DNA of 6,348 bases, taken from Lachnospiraceae bacterium UBA7598. GTDB taxonomy: Bacteria > Bacillota > Clostridia > Lachnospirales > Lachnospiraceae. The notes beneath the pieces are model-generated. The model did no database searches and was not told where the DNA came from. It saw only the letters and a list, made by a program, of their open reading frames with translations. A program made the translations under genes and the position numbers. Below are positions 1 to 6,304 of this stretch, in pieces (the first letter of the stretch is position 1; the number at the start of each line of letters is the position of its first letter). Location: contig DLQV01000087.1 of the NCBI GenBank assembly GCA_002474415.1, positions 1 through 6,348 of the forward strand, in the 5' to 3' direction.

Positions 1-759
1 GAGCTTGCAAAGATTGCCATTATTATTTATCTGGCGATGCTGATCGAGCGTATCCCCAAGCAGCTGGATAAGTTTTCAAGCCTGGCAAAAGTCGGAATCC
101 GTCTGGTGCCGCTTGTTTTGTTTGTCGCGGTAAACAACCTGAGTACGGCGATTATCATTCTTGGAATTGCCGTCTGTATGCTGTTTGTGGCAAGTCCGAA
201 GTATAAAGAGTTTTTTGTGGTTGCCGTGCTTGGCGTGCTGTTTATTTTAGTGTTTATCAATTTCGCATCCTACCGGAGTGACCGTGTAGAGGCATGGAGA
301 CATCCGGAGACAGCGGGAGATAAGGGATATCAGACCATGCAGGCGCTCTATGCGATCGGGTCCGGCAAGCTGTTTGGAAAAGGACTCGGGCAGAGTCTGC
401 AGAAGCTGGGCAATGTGCCGGAGGCACAGAATGATATGATTTTTTCCATTATCTGTGAGGAACTCGGTCTTTTCGGAGCTGTCTGTGTCATTCTTCTGTT
501 TGTCCTGATGCTCTGGCGGATGATGGTCATTGCCAATAATGCAAAGGATCTGTACGGGGCGCTTCTGGTAACGGGCATTATGTCACATATTGCGATCCAG
601 GTAGTTTTAAATATTGCGGTTGTTACCAATACGATTCCGAATACCGGTGTCATTCTGCCGTTTATCAGTTACGGAGGTACCTCGCTTGTATTCCTTATGG
701 CAGAGATGGGGCTTGCGCTGAGCGTGTCGAAGGGCATCCGTCTGGATACGATCGAGTAG
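1..759 (+). CDS. ftsW: FtsW/SpoVE-family septal peptidoglycan polymerase, 5'-truncated by the window
   Basis: This is the C-terminal 252 residues of a SEDS-family lipid II glycosyltransferase, an integral membrane enzyme that polymerises septal glycan strands with a class B PBP. The frame is open from base 1 and its first residues (ELAKIAIIIYLA) are a conserved internal SEDS stretch, so the start lies upstream; the ATG at 37 is internal. Visible family marks are NNLSTAI near fragment residue 45, the extracellular loop segment VPEAQNDMIF, whose Asp (codon 433-435) aligns with the catalytic Asp of the family, EELGLFG after it, and the C-terminal block ILPFISYGGTSL. Several hydrophobic segments separate these. 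I choose ftsW over rodA from the neighbours divIB and ftsZ; SpoVE, the sporulation paralogue found at this place in B. subtilis, cannot be excluded. Family and function are secure, the FtsW/SpoVE choice less so. Confidence 0.93.
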   Translation, partial: ELAKIAIIIYLAMLIERIPKQLDKFSSLAKVGIRLVPLVLFVAVNNLSTAIIILGIAVCMLFVASPKYKEFFVVAVLGVLFILVFINFASYRSDRVEAWRHPETAGDKGYQTMQALYAIGSGKLFGKGLGQSLQKLGNVPEAQNDMIFSIICEELGLFGAVCVILLFVLMLWRMMVIANNAKDLYGALLVTGIMSHIAIQVVLNIAVVTNTIPNTGVILPFISYGGTSLVFLMAEMGLALSVSKGIRLDTIE

Positions 760-766
760 GTTTGTC

Positions 767-1540
767 ATGATTAAAGAAGAACGAAGAAAAAAGAAAAAAA
801 GAAAAAACATCCTGCAGGTGATACTGGGAATCCTGATAGTACTTGCGCTGGCAGTTCTGATCATTTTTACCGTTTTCAAAGTAAAAAATGTGGAGGTGGA
901 GGGAAACAAACTCTACGATGCCAAAGTGATTGAAAAAGCAGTATTAAACGATGATTATTCCTGGAATTCCCTGTATGTATTCCTGAAATATAAATTTGTC
1001 AATACCAGTGAAGTTCCGTTTGTGGACACGATGGAGATCAGCCTGAAAGATCCGCAGACTCTGCATATCAAAGTGTATGAGAAAGGAATCATGGGATATC
1101 TGTATCTCTCCTCGATCAACAAGAATGTCTATTTCGACAAAGACGGGATTGTGACAGAATTGTCTGACCGTGTGATTGAGGATACCCCGCAGATCCTTGG
1201 GATTGACTGTAAAAAAGTAGTGCAGTATGAAAAGCTGCCGATCGGTTCAAAGCGTTTAAAGCAGCTTCTGACGCTGACGCAGGCTTTAAAACGGAATGAT
1301 CTGATCCCGGATTCCATTACCTATGGTGTGGAAAATGAGCCGGTTCTGACGTACGGAACGATTAAAGTTTCCATGGGCTCTCTGGAACTTCTGACCCAGA
1401 AAGTGGAGCGGCTGGCAAAAATCAAACCACAGCTGCAGGGAATGGAAGGAACACTACATTTAGAAAACTGGACAGAAGAAACGACAAATATTGTGTTTGA
1501 CAAAACAGAAAATTCAAAAAAAGATAATAAAAAATCATAA
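767..1540 (+). CDS. divIB: Cell division protein DivIB/FtsQ
   Basis: A 257-residue bitopic divisome protein of the FtsQ/DivIB family. It stabilises the FtsL-DivIC(FtsB) complex at the septum and helps activate septal peptidoglycan synthesis. Residues 1-14 are a very basic cytoplasmic tail and 15-37 one transmembrane helix. A POTRA-like domain follows at about 38-106 (VKNVEVEGNKLYD, then KDPQTLHIKVYEKG), then the beta domain (YFDKDGIV near 122-129) and a short Lys/Asn-rich hydrophilic tail. Length fits Gram-positive DivIB. The ATG is preceded at six bases by GAGTAGG, which includes the ftsW stop codon, so the two genes are tightly coupled with only 7 nt between them. In B. subtilis murG and murB separate spoVE from divIB; here they are absent. 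Codons 7-14 are nearly all A (runs of 6, 7 and 6). Sequence conservation in this family is low, so the call rests on architecture, motifs and position. Confidence 0.9.
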   Translation: MIKEERRKKKKRKNILQVILGILIVLALAVLIIFTVFKVKNVEVEGNKLYDAKVIEKAVLNDDYSWNSLYVFLKYKFVNTSEVPFVDTMEISLKDPQTLHIKVYEKGIMGYLYLSSINKNVYFDKDGIVTELSDRVIEDTPQILGIDCKKVVQYEKLPIGSKRLKQLLTLTQALKRNDLIPDSITYGVENEPVLTYGTIKVSMGSLELLTQKVERLAKIKPQLQGMEGTLHLENWTEETTNIVFDKTENSKKDNKKS

Positions 1541-1547
1541 TTTTCGG

Positions 1548-1576
1548 TTGATTATTTGTATGAAAAATTATATTAT
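1548..1576 (+). promoter_or_regulatory. Probable sigma-A promoter of ftsZ
   Basis: A TTGATT -35 element (1548-1553) is followed by a 17-bp spacer and a TATTAT -10 element (1571-1576). Each differs from consensus at one or two positions and spacing is optimal. It lies in the AT-rich 111-nt gap between divIB and ftsZ and would start transcription near 1583, giving a leader of about 70 nt. ftsZ can therefore probably be transcribed separately from the upstream wall genes. No clear terminator separates divIB from it, so read-through is also likely. Confidence 0.65.
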
Positions 1577-1594
1577 AGTCTATATGAGTACGTA

Positions 1595-1614
1595 TGAAAC
1601 ATTTTAATGTTTCA
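1595..1614. repeat. 20-nt dyad (9-bp inverted repeat) in the ftsZ leader
   Basis: The arms TGAAACATT (1595-1603) and AATGTTTCA (1606-1614) are perfect reverse complements separated by TT. The dyad sits about 12 to 32 bases downstream of the predicted start point of the ftsZ promoter and about 20 bases before the ftsZ SD site. As DNA it could be an operator. As RNA a 7-bp stem with a TTTA loop is possible but AT-rich. No regulator is recognised. Confidence 0.55.
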
Positions 1615-1651
1615 CGGTGCCGCAGGGCTATAGGAAAGAGGAGGAAGAACC

Positions 1652-2926
1652 ATGCTGGAGATTCGGACAACAGAGACAGATACGAGCGCCAAAATTATCG
1701 TGATTGGTGTAGGTGGTGCTGGTAATAACGCTGTGAACCGCATGATTGATGAGAATATAGGTGGAGTCGAATTTATCGGAGTAAATACAGATAAGCAGGC
1801 ATTACAGCTTTGCAAGGCTCCTACATTGATACAGATTGGAGAAAAGCTGACCAAAGGACTTGGTGCAGGCGCACAGCCGGAGATCGGTGAGAAAGCAGCA
1901 GAGGAAAGCGCAGAAGAGTTATCCGCTGCAGTCAAAGGAGCAGACATGGTATTCGTTACCTGTGGTATTCGCGGCGGTACCGGTACAGGAGCAGCTCCGG
2001 TTGTTGCAAAGATTGCCAAAGAGCAGGGAATCCTGACAGTCGGCGTTGTGACAAAGCCATTTAAGTTTGAAGCAAAGAAACGTATGATCAATGCTGTATC
2101 CGGTATTGAAAAACTCAAAGAGAGTGTAGATACACTGATCGTTATTCCAAATGATAAGCTTTTAGAGATCGTTGACAGACGTACTTCCATGCCGGATGCA
2201 TTAAAGAAGGCAGATGAAGTATTACAGCAGGCAGTACAGGGAATCACAGATCTGATCAACCTGCCGGCACTGATTAACTTGGATTTTGCCGATGTGCAGA
2301 CCGTTATGAAGGACAAGGGTATGGCACATATCGGTATCGGTAATGCCAAGGGAGATGAGAAAGCCATCGAGGCAGTGAAACTTGCCGTTGCATCTCCGCT
2401 TCTTGAGACAACCATCAATGGTGCAAGTCATGTAATTATCAATATTTCCGGTGATATTTCCCTGATGGATGCAAATGATGCAGCAAGCTATGTACAGGAT
2501 CTGGCAGGAGAAGATGCAAATATCATCTTTGGTGCAAAGTATGATGAGACCATGACAGACGAAGCAACCATCACCGTAATTGCTACCGGATTGGAGAATC
2601 CATCCCTGAAACCACAGCCGCAGGCTGGTGGAATTGGTGGCCGTATGGTATATCCAAATACAAACAATGTTCGTCCTGCAGGTTCGGTTGGAATTGTCAG
2701 CCGTGCAGCCGCTACTGGAAACAATAGTTTTCCGGGAGCAAATAACAGCAATTATGCCAATGCAGGTACCGGTGTGGGAAGCAGACCGGTCAATCAGCCG
2801 CAGGCACAGGCACCGACTCCTTCCGCTTCGAACTATTCCGGAATCCAGCGTCCGAAGCCGGTAGAGAGTAATGTAAAGCCGGTAGAAATTAATATTCCGG
2901 ATTTCCTGAAGAACCCTAGAAGATAA
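1652..2926 (+). CDS. ftsZ: Cell division GTPase FtsZ, with an altered GGGTGTG motif
   Basis: FtsZ is the tubulin-like GTPase that forms the Z-ring and recruits the divisome. Its 424 residues show the N-terminal nucleotide-binding fold ([10 protein letters not shown] at 19-28, VNTD at 44-47, [11 protein letters not shown] at 67-77), the catalytic T7 loop NLDFADV with Asp211 and Asp214, a low-complexity Asn/Gly/Pro/Gln-rich linker from about 316 to 408, and the C-terminal peptide [14 protein letters not shown] that docks membrane tethers. The linker end repeats KPVE twice, encoded by an 11-nt direct repeat (2855-2865 and 2876-2886). The start is fixed by AGAGGAGG (1637-1644), seven bases before ATG. 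One feature is odd: the GTP-binding signature normally GGGTGTG reads RGGTGTG, with Arg107 (codon CGC, 1970-1972). No ftsA is adjacent, so another tether such as SepF probably serves, which is inference. Confidence 0.98.
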   Translation: MLEIRTTETDTSAKIIVIGVGGAGNNAVNRMIDENIGGVEFIGVNTDKQALQLCKAPTLIQIGEKLTKGLGAGAQPEIGEKAAEESAEELSAAVKGADMVFVTCGIRGGTGTGAAPVVAKIAKEQGILTVGVVTKPFKFEAKKRMINAVSGIEKLKESVDTLIVIPNDKLLEIVDRRTSMPDALKKADEVLQQAVQGITDLINLPALINLDFADVQTVMKDKGMAHIGIGNAKGDEKAIEAVKLAVASPLLETTINGASHVIINISGDISLMDANDAASYVQDLAGEDANIIFGAKYDETMTDEATITVIATGLENPSLKPQPQAGGIGGRMVYPNTNNVRPAGSVGIVSRAAATGNNSFPGANNSNYANAGTGVGSRPVNQPQAQAPTPSASNYSGIQRPKPVESNVKPVEINIPDFLKNPRR

Positions 2927-2938
2927 AATCGCGCAATA

Positions 2939-2945
2939 TGTCGAT
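2939..2945 (+). promoter_or_regulatory. Possible Spo0A box upstream of spoIIGA
   Basis: TGTCGAT matches the Spo0A box TGTCGAA at six of seven positions, with A/T-rich flanks. It lies about 65 to 71 bases upstream of the predicted spoIIGA start point. In B. subtilis the spoIIG promoter is sigma-A dependent and activated by Spo0A bound upstream, so the position makes sense. The same heptamer also occurs by chance inside coding sequence (near 3601 and 5161), so sequence alone is weak evidence. Confidence 0.4.
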
Positions 2946-2971
2946 AATTTCCAAATAACAACCTCTTGTTT

Positions 2972-3004
2972 TTGCTAAATTATGAGGAATATTTTTCTTA
3001 TAAT
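2972..3004 (+). promoter_or_regulatory. Probable promoter of spoIIGA-sigE with a wide spacer
   Basis: A perfect TATAAT -10 box lies at 2999-3004. No good -35 exists at the usual 17 bp (that position reads TAAATT). The best candidate, TTGCTA (2972-2977), is 21 bp upstream. The B. subtilis spoIIG promoter is known for a 22-bp spacer that makes it depend on Spo0A, so this layout suggests the same control. Transcription would start near 3010-3012, only a few bases before the SD site. The gap after ftsZ holds only a weak 5-bp AT-rich hairpin (2957-2970), so some read-through from ftsZ is possible. Confidence 0.6.
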
Positions 3005-3016
3005 AGTAGCAGAAAC

Positions 3017-3026
3017 AGGAGGTGAT
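3017..3026 (+). promoter_or_regulatory. Perfect Shine-Dalgarno site that decides the spoIIGA start
   Basis: AGGAGGTGAT is complementary over ten bases to the usual 16S rRNA 3' end. It ends five bases before ATA at 3032, the codon in frame with spoIIGA, and nine bases before the out-of-frame ATG at 3036. The next in-frame ATG, at 3077, is 50 bases downstream with no SD of its own. The site therefore argues that translation of spoIIGA begins around 3032-3036 rather than at 3077. Confidence 0.85.
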
Positions 3027-3031
3027 TTTTT

Positions 3032-3889
3032 ATATATGTATTCTATATTGATATCTTTCTGAAACAAAACTTTCTGATGAATTTTCTTGTATTATCCCTT
3101 ACCTGTGTATTTTGTAAAAGTGCAGTCTGTCACCGGAATCTGCGCATGTTAGCTGCCGCGGTTTCCGGCACGGGACTCGAAGCTTTTGTACTGATTGTTC
3201 TGCCTTATGCAATTTCCATCCTGTGTGCTGCCATCGGCATTGTGCCGCTTATGGTTTTTCTTGCTTTTGGCAGGGAAAATAAAAAACAGATGATGGTGAG
3301 AATTTTAAGCAGCTGGCTGTCCATTGTATTGTTAAACGGAGTGGCAACTGCGGTTTACAATCTGACGGGACTGAAAAATCTGTATCTGTATACAGCACTG
3401 GCAACTGCCGGAATCGCTTATGTACTTGTAAAAAATCTGGTGGTATCGGTGCAGCGGCAAAAGAGACAGATGTCTGTAATCCTGTATAACAAAACGGTGT
3501 CGGTTCCGTGCATCGGACTGCTGGATTCCGGCAATCTTTTAACGATGCCCTTAAGCGGGGAACCGGTACATATTGCAGATGCAGCTTTGCTGCAGAAGCT
3601 TGTCGATGAAAAAACGGTACAAAAGGAGATCCCATACCGTGCGCTCGGAAATCCAGGAGGAAAATTGCAGGTGTACTGCGTGGATGGGATGAAAGTGGAG
3701 ACGGAGCCGGCAAAATTTTGTGACCGGAAACAGGTATGGGTTGGCTGCGCGGAAAATGGATTGCTGTGCGGTAAATCGTATCAGCTGATTCTGCATGCAT
3801 CGGTGGCGGATCACTGTTGCTGTGCAAAAGATCGATCCCAAACGACGAAAAAAATGAGAAAGGAGAAACATAATGTTTTCACTGTTTGA
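3032..3889 (+). CDS. spoIIGA: SpoIIGA, sporulation sigma-E factor processing peptidase; start codon anomalous
   Basis: This is the membrane-embedded aspartic protease of the forespore septum that cleaves pro-sigma-E in the mother cell after a signal from SpoIIR. From 3032 it has 285 residues. Five hydrophobic segments fill about the first 140, beginning [12 protein letters not shown], which matches the conserved SpoIIGA N-terminus (Y-I/L-D, then Asn). The protease domain follows, with GLLDSGNLL carrying the catalytic Asp (residue 165, codon 3524-3526) and YQLILHAS near the end. The conserved N-terminal helix requires reading upstream of the ATG at 3077, but no ATG, GTG or TTG exists in frame between the stop at 3023 and 3077; ATA at 3032 sits correctly behind a perfect SD. 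The ATG at 3036 is in another frame and stops after eight codons. The last about 28 residues include HCCCAK and look unlike the family. Identity is firm; whether both ends are intact is not. The gene overlaps sigE by 17 nt. Confidence 0.88.
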   Translation: MYVFYIDIFLKQNFLMNFLVLSLTCVFCKSAVCHRNLRMLAAAVSGTGLEAFVLIVLPYAISILCAAIGIVPLMVFLAFGRENKKQMMVRILSSWLSIVLLNGVATAVYNLTGLKNLYLYTALATAGIAYVLVKNLVVSVQRQKRQMSVILYNKTVSVPCIGLLDSGNLLTMPLSGEPVHIADAALLQKLVDEKTVQKEIPYRALGNPGGKLQVYCVDGMKVETEPAKFCDRKQVWVGCAENGLLCGKSYQLILHASVADHCCCAKDRSQTTKKMRKEKHNVFTV

Positions 3890-4607
3890 ACTGGTATGGA
3901 AGAGAATCCGCATGTTTTTTGCGGATGATGAGGTTTTTTACATAGGAGGATCGGATGTACTGCCGCCGCCTCTTGAGCGGGAACAGGAGAACCGGTGTCT
4001 CGTAGCTTTGAGTGGTCTGCATGAGAGCAGTGGAACCATGACACGCGAAGACGCCAGAAAACTGCTGATCGAACACAATCTGCGTCTGGTGGTATATCTG
4101 GCACGAAAATTTGAAAATACCGGAATCTGTGTGGAAGACCTGATTTCCATCGGAACGATTGGGTTAATCAAGGGAATCAATACATTTAATCCGGAAAAGA
4201 AGATCAAACTGGCCACTTATGCGTCCCGGTGTATCGAAAATGAGATTCTCATGTATCTGCGCAGAAATAATAAAGTGAAGCTGGAAGTATCGATTGATGA
4301 GCCGTTAAATGTGGACTGGGACGGAAACGAACTTCTTCTTTCGGATATTCTGGGGACGGACGAAGATATCATTTACCGGGATATGGAGAATGAGGCGGAG
4401 ATCATGCTTCTTCGCACAGCGGTTAATACGCTGGCTCCACGGGAAAAAGAAATCATCTGTCTGCGTTATGGAATCGGAAGAAAAGACGGCAAGGAAATGA
4501 CCCAGAAGGAAGTGGCAGATCTGCTTGGCATTTCACAGTCCTATATTTCGAGACTGGAGAAGAAAATCATGGTGCGGTTGAAAAAATCAATTCAAAATAA
4601 CGTGTAA
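3873..4607 (+). CDS. sigE: RNA polymerase sporulation sigma factor SigE (pro-sigma-E)
   Basis: The 244-residue protein is close to B. subtilis pro-sigma-E (239 residues). Residues 1 to about 22 are a hydrophobic and basic pro-sequence ([16 protein letters not shown]) that holds the factor at the membrane until SpoIIGA cuts it, probably within DDEVFYIGG at about 18-26. Region 2 covers about 60-132 with the near-invariant blocks [16 protein letters not shown] and [16 protein letters not shown], used for core binding and -10 recognition. [18 protein letters not shown] follows at 141-158. Region 4 has a helix-turn-helix ([22 protein letters not shown], 210-231) for -35 contact. Sigma-E directs early mother-cell genes of endospore formation. 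AAGGAG (3860-3865) lies seven bases before ATG, inside the end of spoIIGA, so protease and substrate are translationally coupled. Unlike B. subtilis, sigG is not the next gene. Confidence 0.97.
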   Translation: MFSLFELVWKRIRMFFADDEVFYIGGSDVLPPPLEREQENRCLVALSGLHESSGTMTREDARKLLIEHNLRLVVYLARKFENTGICVEDLISIGTIGLIKGINTFNPEKKIKLATYASRCIENEILMYLRRNNKVKLEVSIDEPLNVDWDGNELLLSDILGTDEDIIYRDMENEAEIMLLRTAVNTLAPREKEIICLRYGIGRKDGKEMTQKEVADLLGISQSYISRLEKKIMVRLKKSIQNNV

Positions 4608-4619
4608 GTGTGTTATACT
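4591..4619 (+). promoter_or_regulatory. Possible sigma-A promoter for the beta-CASP gene
   Basis: TTCAAA (4591-4596), a 17-bp spacer and TATACT (4614-4619) form a fair sigma-A promoter. The -35 lies in the last codons of sigE and the -10 just after its stop. Transcription would start near 4626 with a leader of about 75 nt. The rest of the 4608-4699 gap is AT-rich with no hairpin terminator, so the downstream gene may also be read from the spoIIGA-sigE transcript. Confidence 0.5.
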
Positions 4620-4699
4620 AAATACATAAAATTTGCTCTGAAATAGTAAAATTTATATGCAAAATAACAAGGACAGCAGGATGAAAGGGCGTGGTTTTT

Positions 4700-6304
4700 A
4701 TGAAGATCGAATTTTTAGGGGCAGATCGTGAGGTAACAGGAAGCTGCCATTATGTATCTTTTGGGGAGACTCATTTTCTGGTGGATTGTGGTATGGAGCA
4801 GGGTCCGGATCTGTATGTGAATCAGGAGATACCGGTCAATCCGGCAACGATTGATTATGTATTTGTGACACATGCGCACATTGATCATTCCGGACTTCTT
4901 CCACTTTTGTACAATCATGGGTTCCGGGGAAAGATTTTTGCGACAACAGCAACCTGTGAACTGTGTAATATCATGCTGAAGGATTCGGCACACATTCAGG
5001 AATTTGAGGCCGAATGGAGAAACCGGAAAGCACGGCGTGCAGGAAAGCCGGAGGTGACACCGATGTATAACATGGAAGATGCACAGGGAGTTTTAGAGCA
5101 TTTCGTTCCGTGTACATACCATGAAACGGTACAGATCTGTGAGGGGCTGACCGTAAGGTTTGTCGATGCGGGGCATCTGCTCGGTTCCTCCTCCATTGAG
5201 ATATGGGTTACCGAAGATGGGGAGACGAGAAAACTTGTCTTTTCCGGGGATATCGGAAACTGTAACCGTCCGCTGATCCGGGATCCGGAATATCTTGAGG
5301 AGGCCGACTATGTGATCATGGAATCTACCTACGGAAACCGCAATCACGATACGCCGCCGGATTATGCCGTAGAATTGGCAAAGGTGATGAATTCCACGTT
5401 TACGAAAGGCGGAAATCTGGTTATTCCGGCATTTTCTGTCGGCAGAACGCAGGAAATGCTCTACTATATGCGCCGGATCAAGACCGAAGGGCTGCTGCCG
5501 GAGTATCCGGGATTTGAGGTATATATTGATAGTCCGCTTGCCGTGGAGGCAACAAATATTTTCCATAAGAGTGTGGAGGAGTGCTTTGATGAGGAAGCAA
5601 GACAACTGGTACAGTCGGGCATTAATCCGATCCAGTTTCCGGGACTGAAAGTGGCAGTCACCAGTGAAGAATCTAAAATGATCAATTTCAACCAGAAATC
5701 CAAAGTAATCATTTCCGCTTCCGGTATGTGCGAAGCCGGACGTATCCGGCATCATTTGAAACACAACCTGTGGCGCTCGGATTCCACGATTCTGTTTGTC
5801 GGCTATCAGGTGCCGGGAACGTTAGGGTACTCTCTGTTAAACGGAGTAAAAAAAGTAAAGCTTTTCGGAGAGGAAATTGAGGTCAAAGCGAGCATCGTAA
5901 ACCTTCCGGGGATCAGCGGGCATGCGGACAGAGATCATCTGACCGCATGGATTGCAAACTTCAAGAAGCCACCGAAGAAAGTGTTTATTGTACATGGCGA
6001 GGAAGCCACCGCGGTAGAGTTCGCAGGGCATGTCAAAAACGATGTGGGATTTGATGCTATAGCTCCATACAGCGGGGACGCGTATGATCTGCTTACCGGA
6101 GAACAGATCGCAGAGGGAAGCAGACAGCTTGTGGAGAAAAAGACACAGGGTGTTTTCCGTGCAAAATCCGGTGCGTTTGACCGCCTGATGATTGCAGGAG
6201 AACGTCTCATTGCTGTTATTAAAAAATGTCAGGGCATGGCGAATAAAGATCTTGGAAAGTTTGCGGATCAGATCAATTCGCTTTGCGATAAGTGGGACCG
6301 GTAA
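4700..6304 (+). CDS. Metallo-beta-lactamase-fold beta-CASP hydrolase, probable RNase (CPSF73/YSH1-like)
   Basis: A 534-residue cytosolic enzyme of the beta-CASP group, whose characterised bacterial members are zinc-dependent RNases. Metal ligands are visible in order: HAHIDH (58-63), His159 in DAGHLLGSS, and Asp184 in FSGDIGN. The beta-CASP marks follow: Glu208 in ESTYGNRNH, SGMCEAGRIRHHLKH (341-355), and His408 in SGHAD. An RMMBL-type end has FIVHGE (429-434). All catalytic positions appear present. A further about 70 residues, predicted helical, extend beyond the usual core; the T. thermophilus relative TTHA0252 is about 430 residues. I choose ATG 4700 because MKIEFLGADREVTGS matches the family start and AAAGGG lies ten bases upstream; GTG at 4691 in the same frame is the alternative and would add three residues. 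It is not RNase J by its motifs and lacks a phage or CRISPR context. The natural substrate is unknown. Confidence 0.93.
   Translation: MKIEFLGADREVTGSCHYVSFGETHFLVDCGMEQGPDLYVNQEIPVNPATIDYVFVTHAHIDHSGLLPLLYNHGFRGKIFATTATCELCNIMLKDSAHIQEFEAEWRNRKARRAGKPEVTPMYNMEDAQGVLEHFVPCTYHETVQICEGLTVRFVDAGHLLGSSSIEIWVTEDGETRKLVFSGDIGNCNRPLIRDPEYLEEADYVIMESTYGNRNHDTPPDYAVELAKVMNSTFTKGGNLVIPAFSVGRTQEMLYYMRRIKTEGLLPEYPGFEVYIDSPLAVEATNIFHKSVEECFDEEARQLVQSGINPIQFPGLKVAVTSEESKMINFNQKSKVIISASGMCEAGRIRHHLKHNLWRSDSTILFVGYQVPGTLGYSLLNGVKKVKLFGEEIEVKASIVNLPGISGHADRDHLTAWIANFKKPPKKVFIVHGEEATAVEFAGHVKNDVGFDAIAPYSGDAYDLLTGEQIAEGSRQLVEKKTQGVFRAKSGAFDRLMIAGERLIAVIKKCQGMANKDLGKFADQINSLCDKWDR

Noticed and set aside
37..759. 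ATG at 37 as the start of the ftsW gene
   Set aside because: The frame is open back to base 1 and the preceding residues belong to the conserved SEDS core, so the gene is cut by the window edge.
1608..1623. Possible parS site in the ftsZ leader (TGTTTCACG start)
   Set aside because: Only the first nine bases match the parS consensus; the right half has no complementary arm (GTGCCGC instead of TGAAACA). The adjacent dyad has the half-sites in reversed order.
1612..2418. Long antisense open frame of 268 codons opposite ftsZ
   Set aside because: It is a codon-bias shadow of ftsZ: Ser/Thr/Ala-rich, no recognisable domain. The sense strand is a well-conserved gene.
2957..2973. Hairpin AACAA/TTGTT followed by T residues after ftsZ as a terminator
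   Set aside because: The stem is only five bp and all but one pair are A-T, with only a short T run behind it; too weak to call.
4625..4660. Repeated TAAAATTT in the gap after sigE
   Set aside because: Short AT-rich direct repeat in an AT-rich gap, expected by chance; no dyad or known motif.
5093..5764. Antisense open frame of 223 codons opposite the beta-CASP gene
   Set aside because: It has no domain-like pattern and no promoter or SD seen; it mirrors a conserved coding region.
4691..6304. GTG at 4691 as the start of the beta-CASP gene
   Set aside because: The family begins at the M-K-I-x-F-L-G-A equivalent (ATG 4700). GTG has an AGGA nine bases upstream and remains possible, but the added residues MVF have no family support.
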